Positions 28,177 to 37,605 of a stretch of 64,000 nucleotides of DNA are shown piece by piece. The DNA lies in contig NZ_CAJHBU010000015.1 in the NCBI RefSeq assembly GCF_904846715.1, forward strand, positions 1-64,000. The letters run 5' to 3'. The notes under the pieces are model-generated. The model was not told the DNA's origin. It searched no databases and saw nothing but the letters and a program-made list of their open reading frames with translations. Numbering within the stretch: the stretch's first letter is position 1; each line of letters starts with the position of its first letter. The translations under genes and the position numbers were made by a program. Origin of the DNA: Psychrobacter vallis. GTDB lineage: Bacteria > Pseudomonadota > Gammaproteobacteria > Pseudomonadales > Moraxellaceae.

Positions 28177-29817
28177 ATGAATATCAAATTAACCCAAACC
28201 TTACCAAAAACCCATACGCAAAAAATCCTCAAAAAAGAAGCCAAAAGCAAAGATGCGGCATGCCTTGTAGTTTTGATCGATGATAAGAAAAACATCGTAG
28301 CCGAGTCGGCCTTGAGCGATTACCAGACCCGCATTGAGCAATTGATCGAAGTGTCACACTTTAACGGCAGTGCTTGTGAAACTGTGGCTGATTATGCGCT
28401 GGCAGGCGACAAAAAAACCACTAAGCAAAACCCAGTACAACTATTGTTAGTAGGTGTTGGTAACCTTGATAAGCTTAGCCATAGCGTCTTGCAAAAAATT
28501 GCTAATACCATTTATCAAAGCACGCAAAAACGTGTCGATTCTATTACTGTTGCTTTGGGTGATGCGTTAGAAGAGAGTCAATTTGGTCAGTTTGCCCTTA
28601 ATCTATTGGCAGCAAGTTATCGTTTTGATAAATATAAGTCTGAGCAAAAAACGCCTGTATTAACCGATATTTACTTACTTGCTGACGAATCGTTGCAAGA
28701 TTCCTTAGCATTTGCTCAAGCGGTATTTTCTGGTCAGAGCCTCACTCGCGATGTTGCAAATGAGCCGGGTAATATTTGTTTCCCAGCTTATATGGCAGAA
28801 CAAGCGCAAGAAATGGAAAAGGCCTATCCTGATCTTTTAAAAGTTACCGTATTGGGCGAAGAAGAGATGTCAGCGCTGGGTATGAATTGCTTTTTGGCCG
28901 TGGCACAAGGCTCTACCAAAGAAGGCAAGCTGGTATTGATGGAATATCAAGGTAAATCAGCATTTAGTACTAACGCCACTAGCAGCGCAAAAGTAACAGG
29001 TGGTCTAAAAGCCTTGGCTGATAAGCTACCAACCAAAAAAGCAGCCAAAAAGGCAGATAAAAATAGCGATGCTGCTGCGCAAACAGCAAACGATGATGCC
29101 CCTATCGTCTTAGTCGGAAAAGGCGTGACTTTTGATTCAGGCGGTATCTCAATCAAACCCGGCGCGGCTATGGATGAGATGAAGTTTGACATGGGTGGTT
29201 CAGCCTCAGTACTGGGCACGATTAAAGCCTTGTGTGAAGCGCGTCTACCGATCAACGTCGTTGGTGCGCTCGCTTGTGCTGAAAACATGCCATCAGGGGA
29301 TGCCACGCGCCCAGGTGATATCGTCAAAGCCATGAACGGCATGTCAGTTGAAATCTTAAACACAGATGCCGAAGGTCGCTTGGTACTCGCAGACACGTTA
29401 TGCTACGTGCAGCGCTATAACCCAAAAGCCATCATTGATGTTGCCACATTAACTGGTGCTTGTGTGGTTGCGCTAGGTAATGTACGTTCAGCCGTCTTTA
29501 GTAATGATGAAGACGTATTGTTCGATCTTGAAAACGCCAGCAATCTATCCGGTGATCTCATTTGGCATATGCCAATGGATGACGAATATCAAGCACAGCT
29601 CGACTCGCCCATCGCTGATATGCAAAACATCGGTGGTAAAGGTGCAGGCGCTGTCACCGCTGCATGTTTCTTATCGCGCTTTGTCGAAGAAGGTCAAGCA
29701 TGGGCGCATTTAGACATCGCTGGCACGGCATGGAATTCAGGGACAGACAAAGCAGCAACGGGTCGTCCTGTCCCGCTATTTATGCAATACTTAAAAAACA
29801 GTGCGGATATGATCTAA
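28177..29817 (+). CDS. pepA: Leucyl aminopeptidase (cytosol aminopeptidase PepA)
   Basis: A hexameric dizinc M17 exopeptidase; in E. coli it also binds DNA at the Xer cer site and at carAB. The metal and catalytic motifs are present: VGKGVTFDSGGISIKP, MKFDMGGSASVLG and NTDAEGRLVLADTLCY. At 546 residues it exceeds the usual ~500. A Lys/Ala/Asn-rich insert of about 50 residues (about 259-307) splits the junction between the N-terminal part and the catalytic domain, where other PepA proteins have a short loop. AAGGA lies upstream. holC follows after 35 bp, as in the classic pepA-holC order. Confidence 0.96.
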   Translation: MNIKLTQTLPKTHTQKILKKEAKSKDAACLVVLIDDKKNIVAESALSDYQTRIEQLIEVSHFNGSACETVADYALAGDKKTTKQNPVQLLLVGVGNLDKLSHSVLQKIANTIYQSTQKRVDSITVALGDALEESQFGQFALNLLAASYRFDKYKSEQKTPVLTDIYLLADESLQDSLAFAQAVFSGQSLTRDVANEPGNICFPAYMAEQAQEMEKAYPDLLKVTVLGEEEMSALGMNCFLAVAQGSTKEGKLVLMEYQGKSAFSTNATSSAKVTGGLKALADKLPTKKAAKKADKNSDAAAQTANDDAPIVLVGKGVTFDSGGISIKPGAAMDEMKFDMGGSASVLGTIKALCEARLPINVVGALACAENMPSGDATRPGDIVKAMNGMSVEILNTDAEGRLVLADTLCYVQRYNPKAIIDVATLTGACVVALGNVRSAVFSNDEDVLFDLENASNLSGDLIWHMPMDDEYQAQLDSPIADMQNIGGKGAGAVTAACFLSRFVEEGQAWAHLDIAGTAWNSGTDKAATGRPVPLFMQYLKNSADMI

Positions 29818-29852
29818 TCCATTTATGACTATTATTTTATGAAAGCCATTTT

Positions 29853-30353
29853 ATGAATATCAGTTTTTATGTGTTAAGTGAGAGTAAAGCCCAAGATTTC
29901 TTGGGCTTTATTTGTCAGTTGACCCAAACCGCACTCAATAAGAGCACTCAGTCGGTGCTGATTCTTATCGACGATGAGAAACTGCTATCGACGCTCGATG
30001 AGGCACTATGGGCAGTCGATGCCGTCAGCTTTATACCGCATCAACGCCTTTTGGATGTCGAGACTGTAGGTTCTGATAATAAAGGCACTGATACTGACAT
30101 CTCCAATCACCCTATCGACAGTAAATCTTTAGCGCCTGTTTTGCTTGGCAGCTATATGCCAGCCGACTTTAAAGGTATCGTACTCAATACCACACAGCAT
30201 CCGGTGAATACCTTTATGGCTGCCACCAATAATGCGCATCCCACTCGCGTACTGGAGCTGATAAAGCCTGATCCTAGCAGTGTGCAAGAAGGCCGTCAAA
30301 AGTACAAAAGCTATCAACAACTGGGCTATGAGTTGACTTACTTTAAACTCTAA
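29853..30353 (+). CDS. holC: DNA polymerase III chi subunit HolC
   Basis: Chi links the clamp-loader complex to SSB during replication. The 166 residues begin ISFYVLSESKAQDFLGFICQLTQTAL and contain VLILIDDEKLLSTLDEALWAVDAVSFIPH, then a segment equivalent to PVLLG and a C-terminal YQQLGYELTYFKL. A polar insert of about 25 residues (DNKGTDTDISNHPIDSK region) lies before PVLLG. Its place after pepA supports the call. valS, the usual next gene, is absent. Confidence 0.9.
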   Translation: MNISFYVLSESKAQDFLGFICQLTQTALNKSTQSVLILIDDEKLLSTLDEALWAVDAVSFIPHQRLLDVETVGSDNKGTDTDISNHPIDSKSLAPVLLGSYMPADFKGIVLNTTQHPVNTFMAATNNAHPTRVLELIKPDPSSVQEGRQKYKSYQQLGYELTYFKL

Positions 30354-30499
30354 TATCTCTATATATTTATCAATAAAAATCCTCTAATTTCTCTATTACT
30401 AGGTGTTTTTCAAAACCTCTAAACCTATGCAAATGTGGGTTAAAGGTAGGCGCTTATCTGAAAAAATGCTACCATCCTTCGATTAATTTTCTACTATTA

Positions 30500-30561
30500 G
30501 AGCGTGTTTGACATTCATAAATAGTCGCTGTCAGTGCCATGATTGAATATCAAACACGCCC
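30500..30561. mobile_element. 62-bp mini inverted-repeat element (MITE-like)
   Basis: GAGCGTGTTTGA and TCAAACACGCCC are near-perfect inverted ends; stems extend to ATTCA/TGAAT inside. TA dinucleotides flank both sides. The ends resemble those of the 170-bp MITE at 51383 (GGGCGTGT), so both may be mobilised by the same transposase. It lies in the holC-sstT spacer. Confidence 0.55.
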
Positions 30562-30604
30562 TAGTATAAATTTCTGATTGATTGACTGATTCGAGGGTGT
30601 ATAG

Positions 30605-31807
30605 ATGCGTTCATTGATTGCGATGTACCAGCGTATAGGGCTGGTGCCGCTGATTATTATTGGCCTAATATTGGGAGTGCTCATTGGTTGGTTAGCACCA
30701 AACGTCGGTATTGCATTGGGATTACTGGGGACGCTGTTTGTTGGCGCGCTAAAGGCAGTTGCACCGATTTTGGTCTTTATTTTGGTCATGGCAGCCATTA
30801 GCCAACACCGCAGTGGCAGTGAAGTTTATGTCAAACCAGTGCTTATTATGTACATGTTCGGCACTTTTTTGGCAGCTCTGACCGCCGTCGGCGCAAGCTT
30901 TTTGTTTCCAACGGAACTGGTTTTGGTCAATGCCACGATTGAGCAAGTACCACCAGCAGGTCTAAAAGAAGTGTTGACCAACCTGCTCATGAATTTGGTC
31001 GCAAACCCTGTTAATGCTCTTGCCGAAGCCAACTATATTGGGATTTTGGCGTGGGCAATTATCATCGGTTTTGCACTGCGTCAAGCCAGCGATACCGCGC
31101 GTGCCGTGGTCAGTGATTTTTCTGATGCCATCTCACAAGTGGTCAAATGGATCATTGCGCTAGCGCCTTTTGGTATCTTGGGTTTGGTCGCAAACACCGT
31201 CGCTGAGACAGGCTTTGCCGCTTTGGCTGGTTATGCGCGTATTTTGCTGGTACTGGTCGGTTGTATGCTCTTCATTGCCTTAGTTGCAAACCCCCTCATC
31301 GTACTTATCAAAACACGCAAAAACCCTTATCCACTGGTGTTTACTTGCTTACGTGAGTCAGGCATTACCGCATTCTTTACTCGCAGCTCAGCGGCGAATA
31401 TTCCGGTCAACATGAACCTCGCCCGCAAACTGGGTTTACATGAAGACACGTATTCGGTGACGATTCCACTCGGTGCGACGATTAATATGGCTGGCGCGGC
31501 AATTACCATTAACGTGTTGACGCTAGCAGCAGCACATACGCTCGGTATCGAAGTGACATTTGCTTCTGCGCTTTTATTGAGCTTAGTGGCGACCATCAGT
31601 GCTTGCGGCGCGTCTGGTGTCGCGGGTGGTTCTTTGCTTCTGATTCCATTGGCGGCGAGCCTATTTAGTATCCCAAACGACATTGCCATGCAAGTGGTTG
31701 CGATTGGCTTTATCATTGGAGTGATACAAGACTCGGCAGAAACAGCGTTGAACTCATCAACTGATGTGCTGTTTACCGCTGCCGCTGATCCTACGTATTC
31801 GCGTTAA
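30605..31807 (+). CDS. sstT: Serine/threonine:sodium symporter SstT
   Basis: A dicarboxylate/amino acid:cation symporter (DAACS) family transporter importing serine and threonine with sodium. The 400 residues contain about eight membrane helices, the re-entrant motif [31 protein letters not shown] (NMxGx motif) and [18 protein letters not shown], followed by [20 protein letters not shown], the SstT-type substrate and cation site. It is monocistronic, with a terminator after it. Confidence 0.94.
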   Translation: MRSLIAMYQRIGLVPLIIIGLILGVLIGWLAPNVGIALGLLGTLFVGALKAVAPILVFILVMAAISQHRSGSEVYVKPVLIMYMFGTFLAALTAVGASFLFPTELVLVNATIEQVPPAGLKEVLTNLLMNLVANPVNALAEANYIGILAWAIIIGFALRQASDTARAVVSDFSDAISQVVKWIIALAPFGILGLVANTVAETGFAALAGYARILLVLVGCMLFIALVANPLIVLIKTRKNPYPLVFTCLRESGITAFFTRSSAANIPVNMNLARKLGLHEDTYSVTIPLGATINMAGAAITINVLTLAAAHTLGIEVTFASALLLSLVATISACGASGVAGGSLLLIPLAASLFSIPNDIAMQVVAIGFIIGVIQDSAETALNSSTDVLFTAAADPTYSR

Positions 31808-31836
31808 TTTAAAAAAATAGTCATCATAAAAAAGAC

Positions 31837-31859
31837 AAAGGGCCGCTAAGGCCCTTTTT
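31837..31859 (+). terminator. Terminator after sstT
   Basis: Stem GGGCC-GCTAA-GGCCC followed by five T residues, 30 bp past the sstT stop and between convergent sstT and cbpM. Confidence 0.85.
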
Positions 31860-31885
31860 GTTGTCTATTCTACTGATTAATTTAA

Positions 31886-32209
31886 CTATTTCAAATTATC
31901 GGCATTCACTTCAATCACAGGTGTCTGCATATCTAACTGACGTTTGAGTCGGCGTAATTGCTCAAGCTCATCCAATAACTCAAGTATCAAACCAATAGCA
32001 GGAACGCTGGCTTCAAAGTCGCGGCTAAGGCGTGAGGCACGGCGCACCGTCGTTAACTGATAACCTGTAAATTGCTCATGCTCTGGCACATCATACTCAA
32101 TGATACTTTCTTCAATCAACTCGATAACCCACTGGCGATCTTGGCCGCAGGCGGATACCAGCTCATCTAAGTTCATGATAATGTCGGTAAATTCAGGCGA
32201 ATGTTTCAT
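31886..32209 (-). CDS. cbpM: Chaperone modulator CbpM
   Basis: CbpM binds the J domain of CbpA and blocks its co-chaperone and DNA-binding activity. The ATG at 32209 (MKHSPEFTDIIMNLDELVSA) has GAGGA 8 bp upstream and gives 107 residues, against about 100 in E. coli. The MerR-like helix region and a C-terminal LLDELEQLRRLKRQL coiled segment fit the family. It follows cbpA, but a 160-bp palindromic repeat lies between the two genes. Confidence 0.88.
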   Translation of the reverse strand: MKHSPEFTDIIMNLDELVSACGQDRQWVIELIEESIIEYDVPEHEQFTGYQLTTVRRASRLSRDFEASVPAIGLILELLDELEQLRRLKRQLDMQTPVIEVNADNLK

Positions 32210-32268
32210 AGCGATTGTCCTCGTTTGCACGTTATTTCATCGTTATCGTATGGTCTTCATCTCTGTCA

Positions 32269-32428
32269 TATAGTCGATTCTAAATAAAACGAACATATTA
32301 TATTTCAACGCTGAACTGGTATAAATTTTTTGGCTTGCTGTGCCTTCGCAGCTCGATGCGGCGAAACTTCTCGTTTAAAGATAAGCATACCAGTCCTGCT
32401 GACTCATTTTTATAATGAACTCACTATA
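32269..32428 (+). repeat. Dispersed 145-bp palindromic repeat, copy 5
   Basis: It runs from TATAGTCGATTCTAAAT to CTCACTATA, with core GGCTTGCTGTGCCTTCGCAG and CTCGATGCGGC (subtype A). The right arm carries an extra ACTTCTCGTTTAAAGATAAG segment that also appears, inverted, in copy 8. It lies between cbpA and cbpM. Confidence 0.85.
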
Positions 32429-32459
32429 GTATTTTAATGTGAGTAATTTTTGGCGACCA

Positions 32460-33476
32460 TTAACGACTAATATTGGTATCAGCAAAGGCTTGTTTGAGCT
32501 GCTCGTAAGCCTGCGTTGCTGCCTCAGTACTGATATCAGGGTTGACGATGTTTAATGTCAAATATAAGTCACCCGCTTGTTTGGCAGGGATGCCTTTGCC
32601 TTTTAAGCGTAAGTTGTTGCCAGACTTACTGTTTTTAGGAATCGTCACCGCTAGTGTGCCGGCTGGCGTGTTGACATTAATTTTTTCACCCAATGCGGCT
32701 TCCCATGGCGCTATATTGACGGTTTGATAGACATCAGCACCGTCGATACGGATATTGTCTGCATGACGAATTTTAACTTTTAAGAATAAATCACCGTTTT
32801 TGCCACTGCCATTACCAGCCGCACCTTGTCCTGCTAGGCGGATTTGTTTACCGTCAGTGATGCCTTTAGGAATTTTAATTTTAAGCGTTTTGTTGTCATA
32901 CTCCACGCTACCATTAGGCTGGCGCACAGGAACATTCAGCTTAATACTATAATCATCACCGTCATAAACCGAGGCCAAATCAACGGTAATCTCTGCATGC
33001 TGATCTTGCCCTTTGCTGTCTTGCGACCCAAAACCACCCCCAAACTGATCGAAGCCGCCACGTTGCGATTGGCCACTTGCCTGCCCATTCGTCGAGCCCC
33101 GCGCACCGCGACCAAATGCCGAAAAAATATCATCGAAGCGAAAACCACTATCGCCATAGGCTTCGCCATCACCGAACTGATCTTTAATATCTTCCCAGCG
33201 GTAGCCGCCTTGCCCACCACTTGCAGATTGACCACCAAAACCGCCACTTTGACCGACAAAGGGATTGTCTAACATGGCGTCATATTCAGCCCTTTTGTCT
33301 TTATCTCTGATGGTTTCGTAAGCGTTATTGATCTCTGCAATCTTGTTATCAGCGTCTGGGTCATCGCTGACGTCAGGGTGGTATTGACGGACGAGCTTAC
33401 GGTACTTTTTTTTGATATCGGCGTCTGAGGCGTTTTTTTTGACCCCTAAAATGTCATAGTAGTTTTTCTCTGCCAT
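32460..33476 (-). CDS. cbpA: Curved DNA-binding protein CbpA (class B J-protein)
   Basis: A DnaJ homologue that cooperates with DnaK and can bind curved DNA. The start at 33476 (MAEKNYYDILGVKKNASD) has GAGG upstream; a TTG start 15 bp earlier overlaps that site and is rejected. The J domain has HPD at residues 33-35, followed by a Gly/Gln/Phe-rich linker (about 75-160) and two C-terminal peptide-binding domains. The zinc-finger domain of DnaJ is absent. It has 338 residues, longer than E. coli CbpA (306) because of the long linker. Confidence 0.92.
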   Translation of the reverse strand: MAEKNYYDILGVKKNASDADIKKKYRKLVRQYHPDVSDDPDADNKIAEINNAYETIRDKDKRAEYDAMLDNPFVGQSGGFGGQSASGGQGGYRWEDIKDQFGDGEAYGDSGFRFDDIFSAFGRGARGSTNGQASGQSQRGGFDQFGGGFGSQDSKGQDQHAEITVDLASVYDGDDYSIKLNVPVRQPNGSVEYDNKTLKIKIPKGITDGKQIRLAGQGAAGNGSGKNGDLFLKVKIRHADNIRIDGADVYQTVNIAPWEAALGEKINVNTPAGTLAVTIPKNSKSGNNLRLKGKGIPAKQAGDLYLTLNIVNPDISTEAATQAYEQLKQAFADTNISR

Positions 33477-33832
33477 GTTGTTTTTCCTCAAAATAAAAGC
33501 ATGTTAATGTTACTGATATGCCAATTTTAAACGATATGGTATGGAGTTTTTTGACTGTGACATAACAGATTGTGACTGCACTCTATCTACTGCCAATGAT
33601 AGCAATAAAAAAAGTAAAGACAGTGATATAAATATTACTAAGAATAATCTCGACCTTGGGGCCTGTGAAATGAAGCGATAAAAATAATTTGGTCTTGAGA
33701 GTTTTTTTACACAGCTGTAAGAATATGACAAGCTCTTCGCTGTAAAATACCCATATTATTCATACTCATAGGGAGTATAAATAACATAGGCAAGTGTATC
33801 TGTCTATTTTATAAATTGCTTAAAGGTATTAA
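33477..33832. other. Divergent cbpA-rlpA spacer
   Basis: A 356-bp spacer between divergent genes. A 73-codon frame on the minus strand (TTG start at 33731, one hydrophobic segment) is open, but it lacks a ribosome site and I do not accept it as a gene. No repeat or hairpin of note. Confidence 0.35.
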
Positions 33833-34195
33833 ATGTCTTATTTAATCAAGTCTTTGGTTGTCACCTTATCACTATTGCTGAGCACCACTGTTTTTGCTGG
33901 AAATACCAGCTATTATGGCAGTAAGTTCCACGGCAAACGTACGGCGAGTGGTAGTATTTTTAATATGAATTCTTTGACCGCGGCGCATCGCACATTGCCG
34001 TTTGGTACAAAGGTACAAGTGACGAACAAAAATACAAAGCAGAGTGTCATTGTGAAAATCACAGACAGAGGGCCGTTTATTCGAGGTCGTATTCTTGATT
34101 TATCCAAAGCCGCTGCTGGTCAAATAAACTGCCAATTGTGTACCACCACAATGGAAATACTGTCTTATGGTGATGGTAGATATCGTAAGGAATAA
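33833..34195 (+). CDS. RlpA-like double-psi beta-barrel protein
   Basis: A short secreted protein with a Sec signal peptide (cleavage likely after VFA at about residue 22) and a single RlpA double-psi beta-barrel domain: SYYGSKFHGKRTASG, LTAAHRTLPFGTKVQVTN and VKITDRGPFIRGRILDLSKAAA. RlpA proteins act on naked glycan strands of septal peptidoglycan, but this 120-residue protein lacks the lipobox and SPOR domain of full RlpA, so septal targeting is not expected. Two cysteines near the end (NCQLC) are unusual. It could be a stand-alone lytic transglycosylase or a non-catalytic relative. Confidence 0.85.
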   Translation: MSYLIKSLVVTLSLLLSTTVFAGNTSYYGSKFHGKRTASGSIFNMNSLTAAHRTLPFGTKVQVTNKNTKQSVIVKITDRGPFIRGRILDLSKAAAGQINCQLCTTTMEILSYGDGRYRKE

Positions 34196-34201
34196 TATAA
34201 T

Positions 34202-34233
34202 AAAAAAGGGAGAGCCAGCGCTCTCCCTTTTTT
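34202..34233. terminator. Bidirectional terminator between rlpA-like gene and ABC-F gene
   Basis: A perfect 8-bp stem GGGAGAGC-CAGC-GCTCTCCC flanked by A6 on the left and T6 on the right. It serves both convergent genes. Confidence 0.9.
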
Positions 34234-34296
34234 GTGACTGCTTTTATAAACCAAACATGGCTCAAAAAACAATCAAAACCTGCGATTTAAAAGGCT

Positions 34297-36318
34297 CTAC
34301 TCAAAACCCGCTTCCATTTCCTCTAACGTCGTCATCGATTGCAATAACGTGTCTTCATTATCGCTATGTTGCTGTTGTAATGCTGTCTGCTCATTTAGTA
34401 AAACCAGTAAGTCAGATTTACGACTCTCTTCGTATAGACCAGTATCAGCCAGCTTTTCTTCGAGTGCGGCCAGTTTGTCAGCAATCTTAGCCAAGGTTTT
34501 TTCGGTATTTTCAATGTCACGGCGAACGGGTGCAGTTAATTTGCGTTGTTCAGCTGCCTGTTTACGCTGCTCTTCTTTACTCAGAGCAGGTTCAGCGGCT
34601 TTTTTTTTCGATGATGCCGTAGGCGCTTTATTACTCGCTTGACTATCAGTTGTTTCACGTGAAACAAATTTCTTACTCTCTTTTTTGCTCTTTTTCTTAC
34701 TGCTACTTTTATCTGTCGAATTCTCTTGTTTGCGTTTTTCTGCCAGCCATTTACCATAGTCGCTGATGTCACCATCGAACTCATCGATTTGACCATCATG
34801 CACCAAAAATAACTCATCACAGACGTTGGCAATCAGCTCGCGATCATGCGAGACCAGTACCACAGCACCTTGAAACCCTTGCAAGGCGATGGTCAATGCT
34901 TGGCGCATTTGTAAATCTAAGTGGTTGGTTGGCTCATCGAGTACCAGGACGTTTGGACGTTGCCAAACAATCAATGCCAAGGTCAAACGCGCCCGTTCGC
35001 CACCAGAAAATAGCTCACTTGGCGTATCGATTCGATCACCACGAAAGTCAAAACTACCTAAGAATGAACGCAGCTCGGCATCTGAGGTTTTTCCAGCCAG
35101 ACGACGCATCATTTGCAAGGGCGTCGCAGCAGCATCCAGTACGTCCATTTGGTGCTGGTTGAAGTAGCCAAGCTTGATGGTATCAGATACCCGATACGTG
35201 CCTGACAACACACCAAGCTCACCAACCAAGGCTTTGATCAGCGTTGATTTACCTGCGCCATTCATGCCCAGTAAGCCAAGACGTGTGTCAGGGGTCACTT
35301 GCACATTGGCATTATATAAAAGTGGGGTATCGCTATAGCCAATATCTGCTTTGGTCAGCTCAATCAGCGGTGAGCTCATGTTTGCTGGCTCATAAAAGCG
35401 GAAAGAAAAAGGATTGTCTGCCATCATTGGTGACAGCTCCGCCATACGCTCAAGCTGCTTGATACGGCTCTGGGCTTGTTTGGCTTTACTGGCCTTGGCG
35501 CGGAAACGACGAATAAAGTCGTCCAAATGTGCCTTGGTCGCTTCTTGCTTTTCAAACGCCTGTTGCTGCTGCGCCATACGCTCATGACGAGTACGGATAA
35601 ACTGCTGATAATTACCCGTATAAAGGGTGATTTTTTGTTGTTCGACATGCAAAATATGACCGACGGTTGCGTCTAAAAATGCTTGGTCATGCGAGATGAC
35701 GATGACCAAACCGGTAAATGCATTGATCCAAGTCTCAAGCCACAAGATAGCATCCAAATCCAAATGGTTGGTTGGCTCATCGAGTAACATTAAATCCGCA
35801 CGGCTCATCAAGGTTTTGGCAAGATTCAAACGCATGCGCCAACCACCCGAAAACCCTTCTACTGGCAGCTCATGCTGGCTGGTATTAAAACCCAGACCCG
35901 CCATGATTTGCGCCGCTTTGGTGGGCGTACGATAGCCATCAATCTCATCGAACTGCTGATGCAATACCCCAATCTGCTCGTCGCTCACGCTACTCAAATC
36001 ATTTAAAGAAGCATTGATCTCATACCATTGCTCATCACCACTGAGTACATAATCAATCGCCGTCTGTGTCGTAGCGCCCACTTCCTGTGCCATATGCGCC
36101 ACATGCCAGCTATCAGGAATACTGACTTCACCTTTATCAAGCGTGACCTCGGTGTCGCCTGTTCCCATTCGCGTCAATAGTAAGGCAAACAAGGTAGATT
36201 TGCCCGTGCCGTTATTGCCCGTTAAGCCAACTTTGTGGCCCGGATGTAGCTGGAAGCTTGCCCCTGCAAACAATTCACGACCATCACGGCGAACACCAAC
36301 GTCTTTAAATTCGATCAT
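34297..36318 (-). CDS. ABC-F family ATPase, YheS type
   Basis: A soluble protein with two ABC ATPase domains joined by an ABC-F linker; such proteins bind the ribosomal E site and relieve stalls. Domain 1 has GNNGTGKST and LSGG-type FSGGWRMRLNLAKTL with LLDEPTNHLDLDAI; domain 2 has GMNGAGKSTL, FSGGERARLTLALI and VLDEPTNHLDL. A Lys-rich segment and C-terminal coiled coil follow (about 535-673). Length and order match YheS of E. coli better than Uup or EttA. The Lys-rich linker coding region contains a parS-type site. Confidence 0.92.
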   Translation of the reverse strand: MIEFKDVGVRRDGRELFAGASFQLHPGHKVGLTGNNGTGKSTLFALLLTRMGTGDTEVTLDKGEVSIPDSWHVAHMAQEVGATTQTAIDYVLSGDEQWYEINASLNDLSSVSDEQIGVLHQQFDEIDGYRTPTKAAQIMAGLGFNTSQHELPVEGFSGGWRMRLNLAKTLMSRADLMLLDEPTNHLDLDAILWLETWINAFTGLVIVISHDQAFLDATVGHILHVEQQKITLYTGNYQQFIRTRHERMAQQQQAFEKQEATKAHLDDFIRRFRAKASKAKQAQSRIKQLERMAELSPMMADNPFSFRFYEPANMSSPLIELTKADIGYSDTPLLYNANVQVTPDTRLGLLGMNGAGKSTLIKALVGELGVLSGTYRVSDTIKLGYFNQHQMDVLDAAATPLQMMRRLAGKTSDAELRSFLGSFDFRGDRIDTPSELFSGGERARLTLALIVWQRPNVLVLDEPTNHLDLQMRQALTIALQGFQGAVVLVSHDRELIANVCDELFLVHDGQIDEFDGDISDYGKWLAEKRKQENSTDKSSSKKKSKKESKKFVSRETTDSQASNKAPTASSKKKAAEPALSKEEQRKQAAEQRKLTAPVRRDIENTEKTLAKIADKLAALEEKLADTGLYEESRKSDLLVLLNEQTALQQQHSDNEDTLLQSMTTLEEMEAGFE
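34651..34666. promoter_or_regulatory. parS-type ParB-binding site
   Basis: The 16-bp palindrome TGTTTCACGTGAAACA equals the widely conserved bacterial chromosomal parS sequence. It lies inside the ABC-F coding region, as many parS sites do. Function is inferred from sequence identity only. Confidence 0.75.
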
Positions 36319-36483
36319 ATAATTTCTTCATCTCAACAGTAATATAAAATATCAGGCAATTAGAAAAACACACATCTGGCATGTTAATGGCGGCTATTAT
36401 TTCAAACGCTTGACCCATAGGCAAACGATTAAATAACTATTTCAAAACTAAGTATTAATTAAGGTAAAAAGCGCTTGGTTTTA

Positions 36484-36628
36484 TATAGCCAGTACAAAAT
36501 AAAATCGATACGTTAATATCAGCATGCTATTGGAATAAATTTCTTTTGCTCGCTGTTCGCAAGCGTGACAGAGGCTATAAGAAATTTATTCCAATAGCAT
36601 GCGAAAATTTTAAATTGAATCTGTTATA
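36484..36628 (+). repeat. Dispersed 145-bp palindromic repeat, copy 6
   Basis: Starts TATAGCCAGTACAAAAT. The stem arms GCATGCTATTGGAATAAATT and their exact complement flank a shortened core TTTGCTCGCTGTTCGCAAGC plus GTGACAGAGGCTAT (subtype B). It sits in the 602-bp ABC-F to erpA spacer, which otherwise holds only a small palindrome near erpA. Confidence 0.85.
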
Positions 36629-36851
36629 AGCATTTATCAGTATAATAAAAGTCAAATTCAGGACGTTAGATTTGGTTGGTCATAGCACGCTTGACAAACG
36701 AATCGTCATCCCCATTATGATATACTGCTACCAGATATGTGTCAGTAATCAATGAAACCGTTGTGATGGCTTTCATATAATATTTATAATGTCCTGACAG
36801 CATTGCCATAATGACAGCACCCAATCGAATCAAACGCCGTGCGTATCTTTA

Positions 36852-36873
36852 TTTGCAACCTATTCATTGCAAA
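36852..36873 (+). promoter_or_regulatory. Inverted repeat upstream of erpA, possible operator
   Basis: TTTGCAA-8 bp-TTGCAAA, a perfect 7-bp inverted repeat about 48 bp before the erpA ATG. It does not match the IscR or Fur consensus that I know, so the role as an operator is only a suggestion. Confidence 0.3.
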
Positions 36874-36920
36874 CCCAAACAGGATGACGACCGCATTTGA
36901 TCCTAGCCACTGAGGTAGAT

Positions 36921-37301
36921 ATGAACGAATCAGCCAACCAATTTAGTCCAAGCTCAAGCCAGCCAGTAGACCCAACGATATTAAGCCTAACCGACAGTGC
37001 CGCACAAAAAGTGCGTCGCCTGCGCGAAGAAGAAGGTGATAGCGACCTTATGCTACGCGTCTATGTGACTGGCGGCGGCTGTTCAGGTTTTTCTTATGGC
37101 TTCAATTTTGCCAATGATTTAAACGAAGACGATGCCAACTTTGATAATGGCGATGTCACGCTGGTCGTAGATTCGCTCAGTTATCAATACTTGCAAGGCT
37201 CTACCGTCGATTATACCGAAGGTCTAGAGGGCGCGCGCTTTATCGTGACCAACCCAAATGCCACGACCACTTGCGGCTGTGGCTCGTCATTCTCTATTTA
37301 A
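36921..37301 (+). CDS. erpA: Iron-sulfur cluster insertion protein ErpA
   Basis: An A-type carrier that passes Fe-S clusters to apoproteins such as isoprenoid-synthesis enzymes. The ATG at 36921 with GAGGT 5 bp upstream gives 126 residues; an upstream in-frame ATT-type start is not needed. The three cluster ligands are C54 ([11 protein letters not shown]), C118 and C120 (TCGCGSSF). The N-terminal ~18 polar residues are a lineage extension. Its sequence ([25 protein letters not shown]) favours ErpA over IscA. Confidence 0.93.
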   Translation: MNESANQFSPSSSQPVDPTILSLTDSAAQKVRRLREEEGDSDLMLRVYVTGGGCSGFSYGFNFANDLNEDDANFDNGDVTLVVDSLSYQYLQGSTVDYTEGLEGARFIVTNPNATTTCGCGSSFSI

Positions 37302-37355
37302 ATGAATGGTTAGCATAGATGCCGTTATGATGATTGGCTTAACGTAGCGCATTCA

Positions 37356-37387
37356 AAGCATCTATCCAATCGGTAGATGCTTTTTAT
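37356..37387 (+). terminator. Terminator after erpA
   Basis: AAGCATCTA, a short loop and TAGATGCTT followed by T-rich sequence, about 55 bp past the stop. The rest of the 304-bp erpA-gshA spacer holds no recognised element. Confidence 0.85.
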
Positions 37388-37605
37388 TTTATACAGTAAT
37401 AGTAAAGCACTGTTTACAAAAACTTTAATTTAAATATCCGCTGAAATATAGGCCGTTGAACCCTTGTAAAGCTTATCGTATTTGTAATTGCTCGTGGTTT
37501 TCACCGCAGCTTTGAGCTAAACTGACGGCATTCAGAATCTAATATTTACCTCTTTTATGGTCAAACGCCAGTCGTGTTTTGAGCCACCATAATAAATAAC
37601 AATAG

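Noticed and set aside
33510..33731. 73-codon minus-strand frame with one hydrophobic segment upstream of cbpA
   Set aside because: TTG start without a ribosome site; the region is the divergent promoter spacer and the sequence resembles no known small protein.
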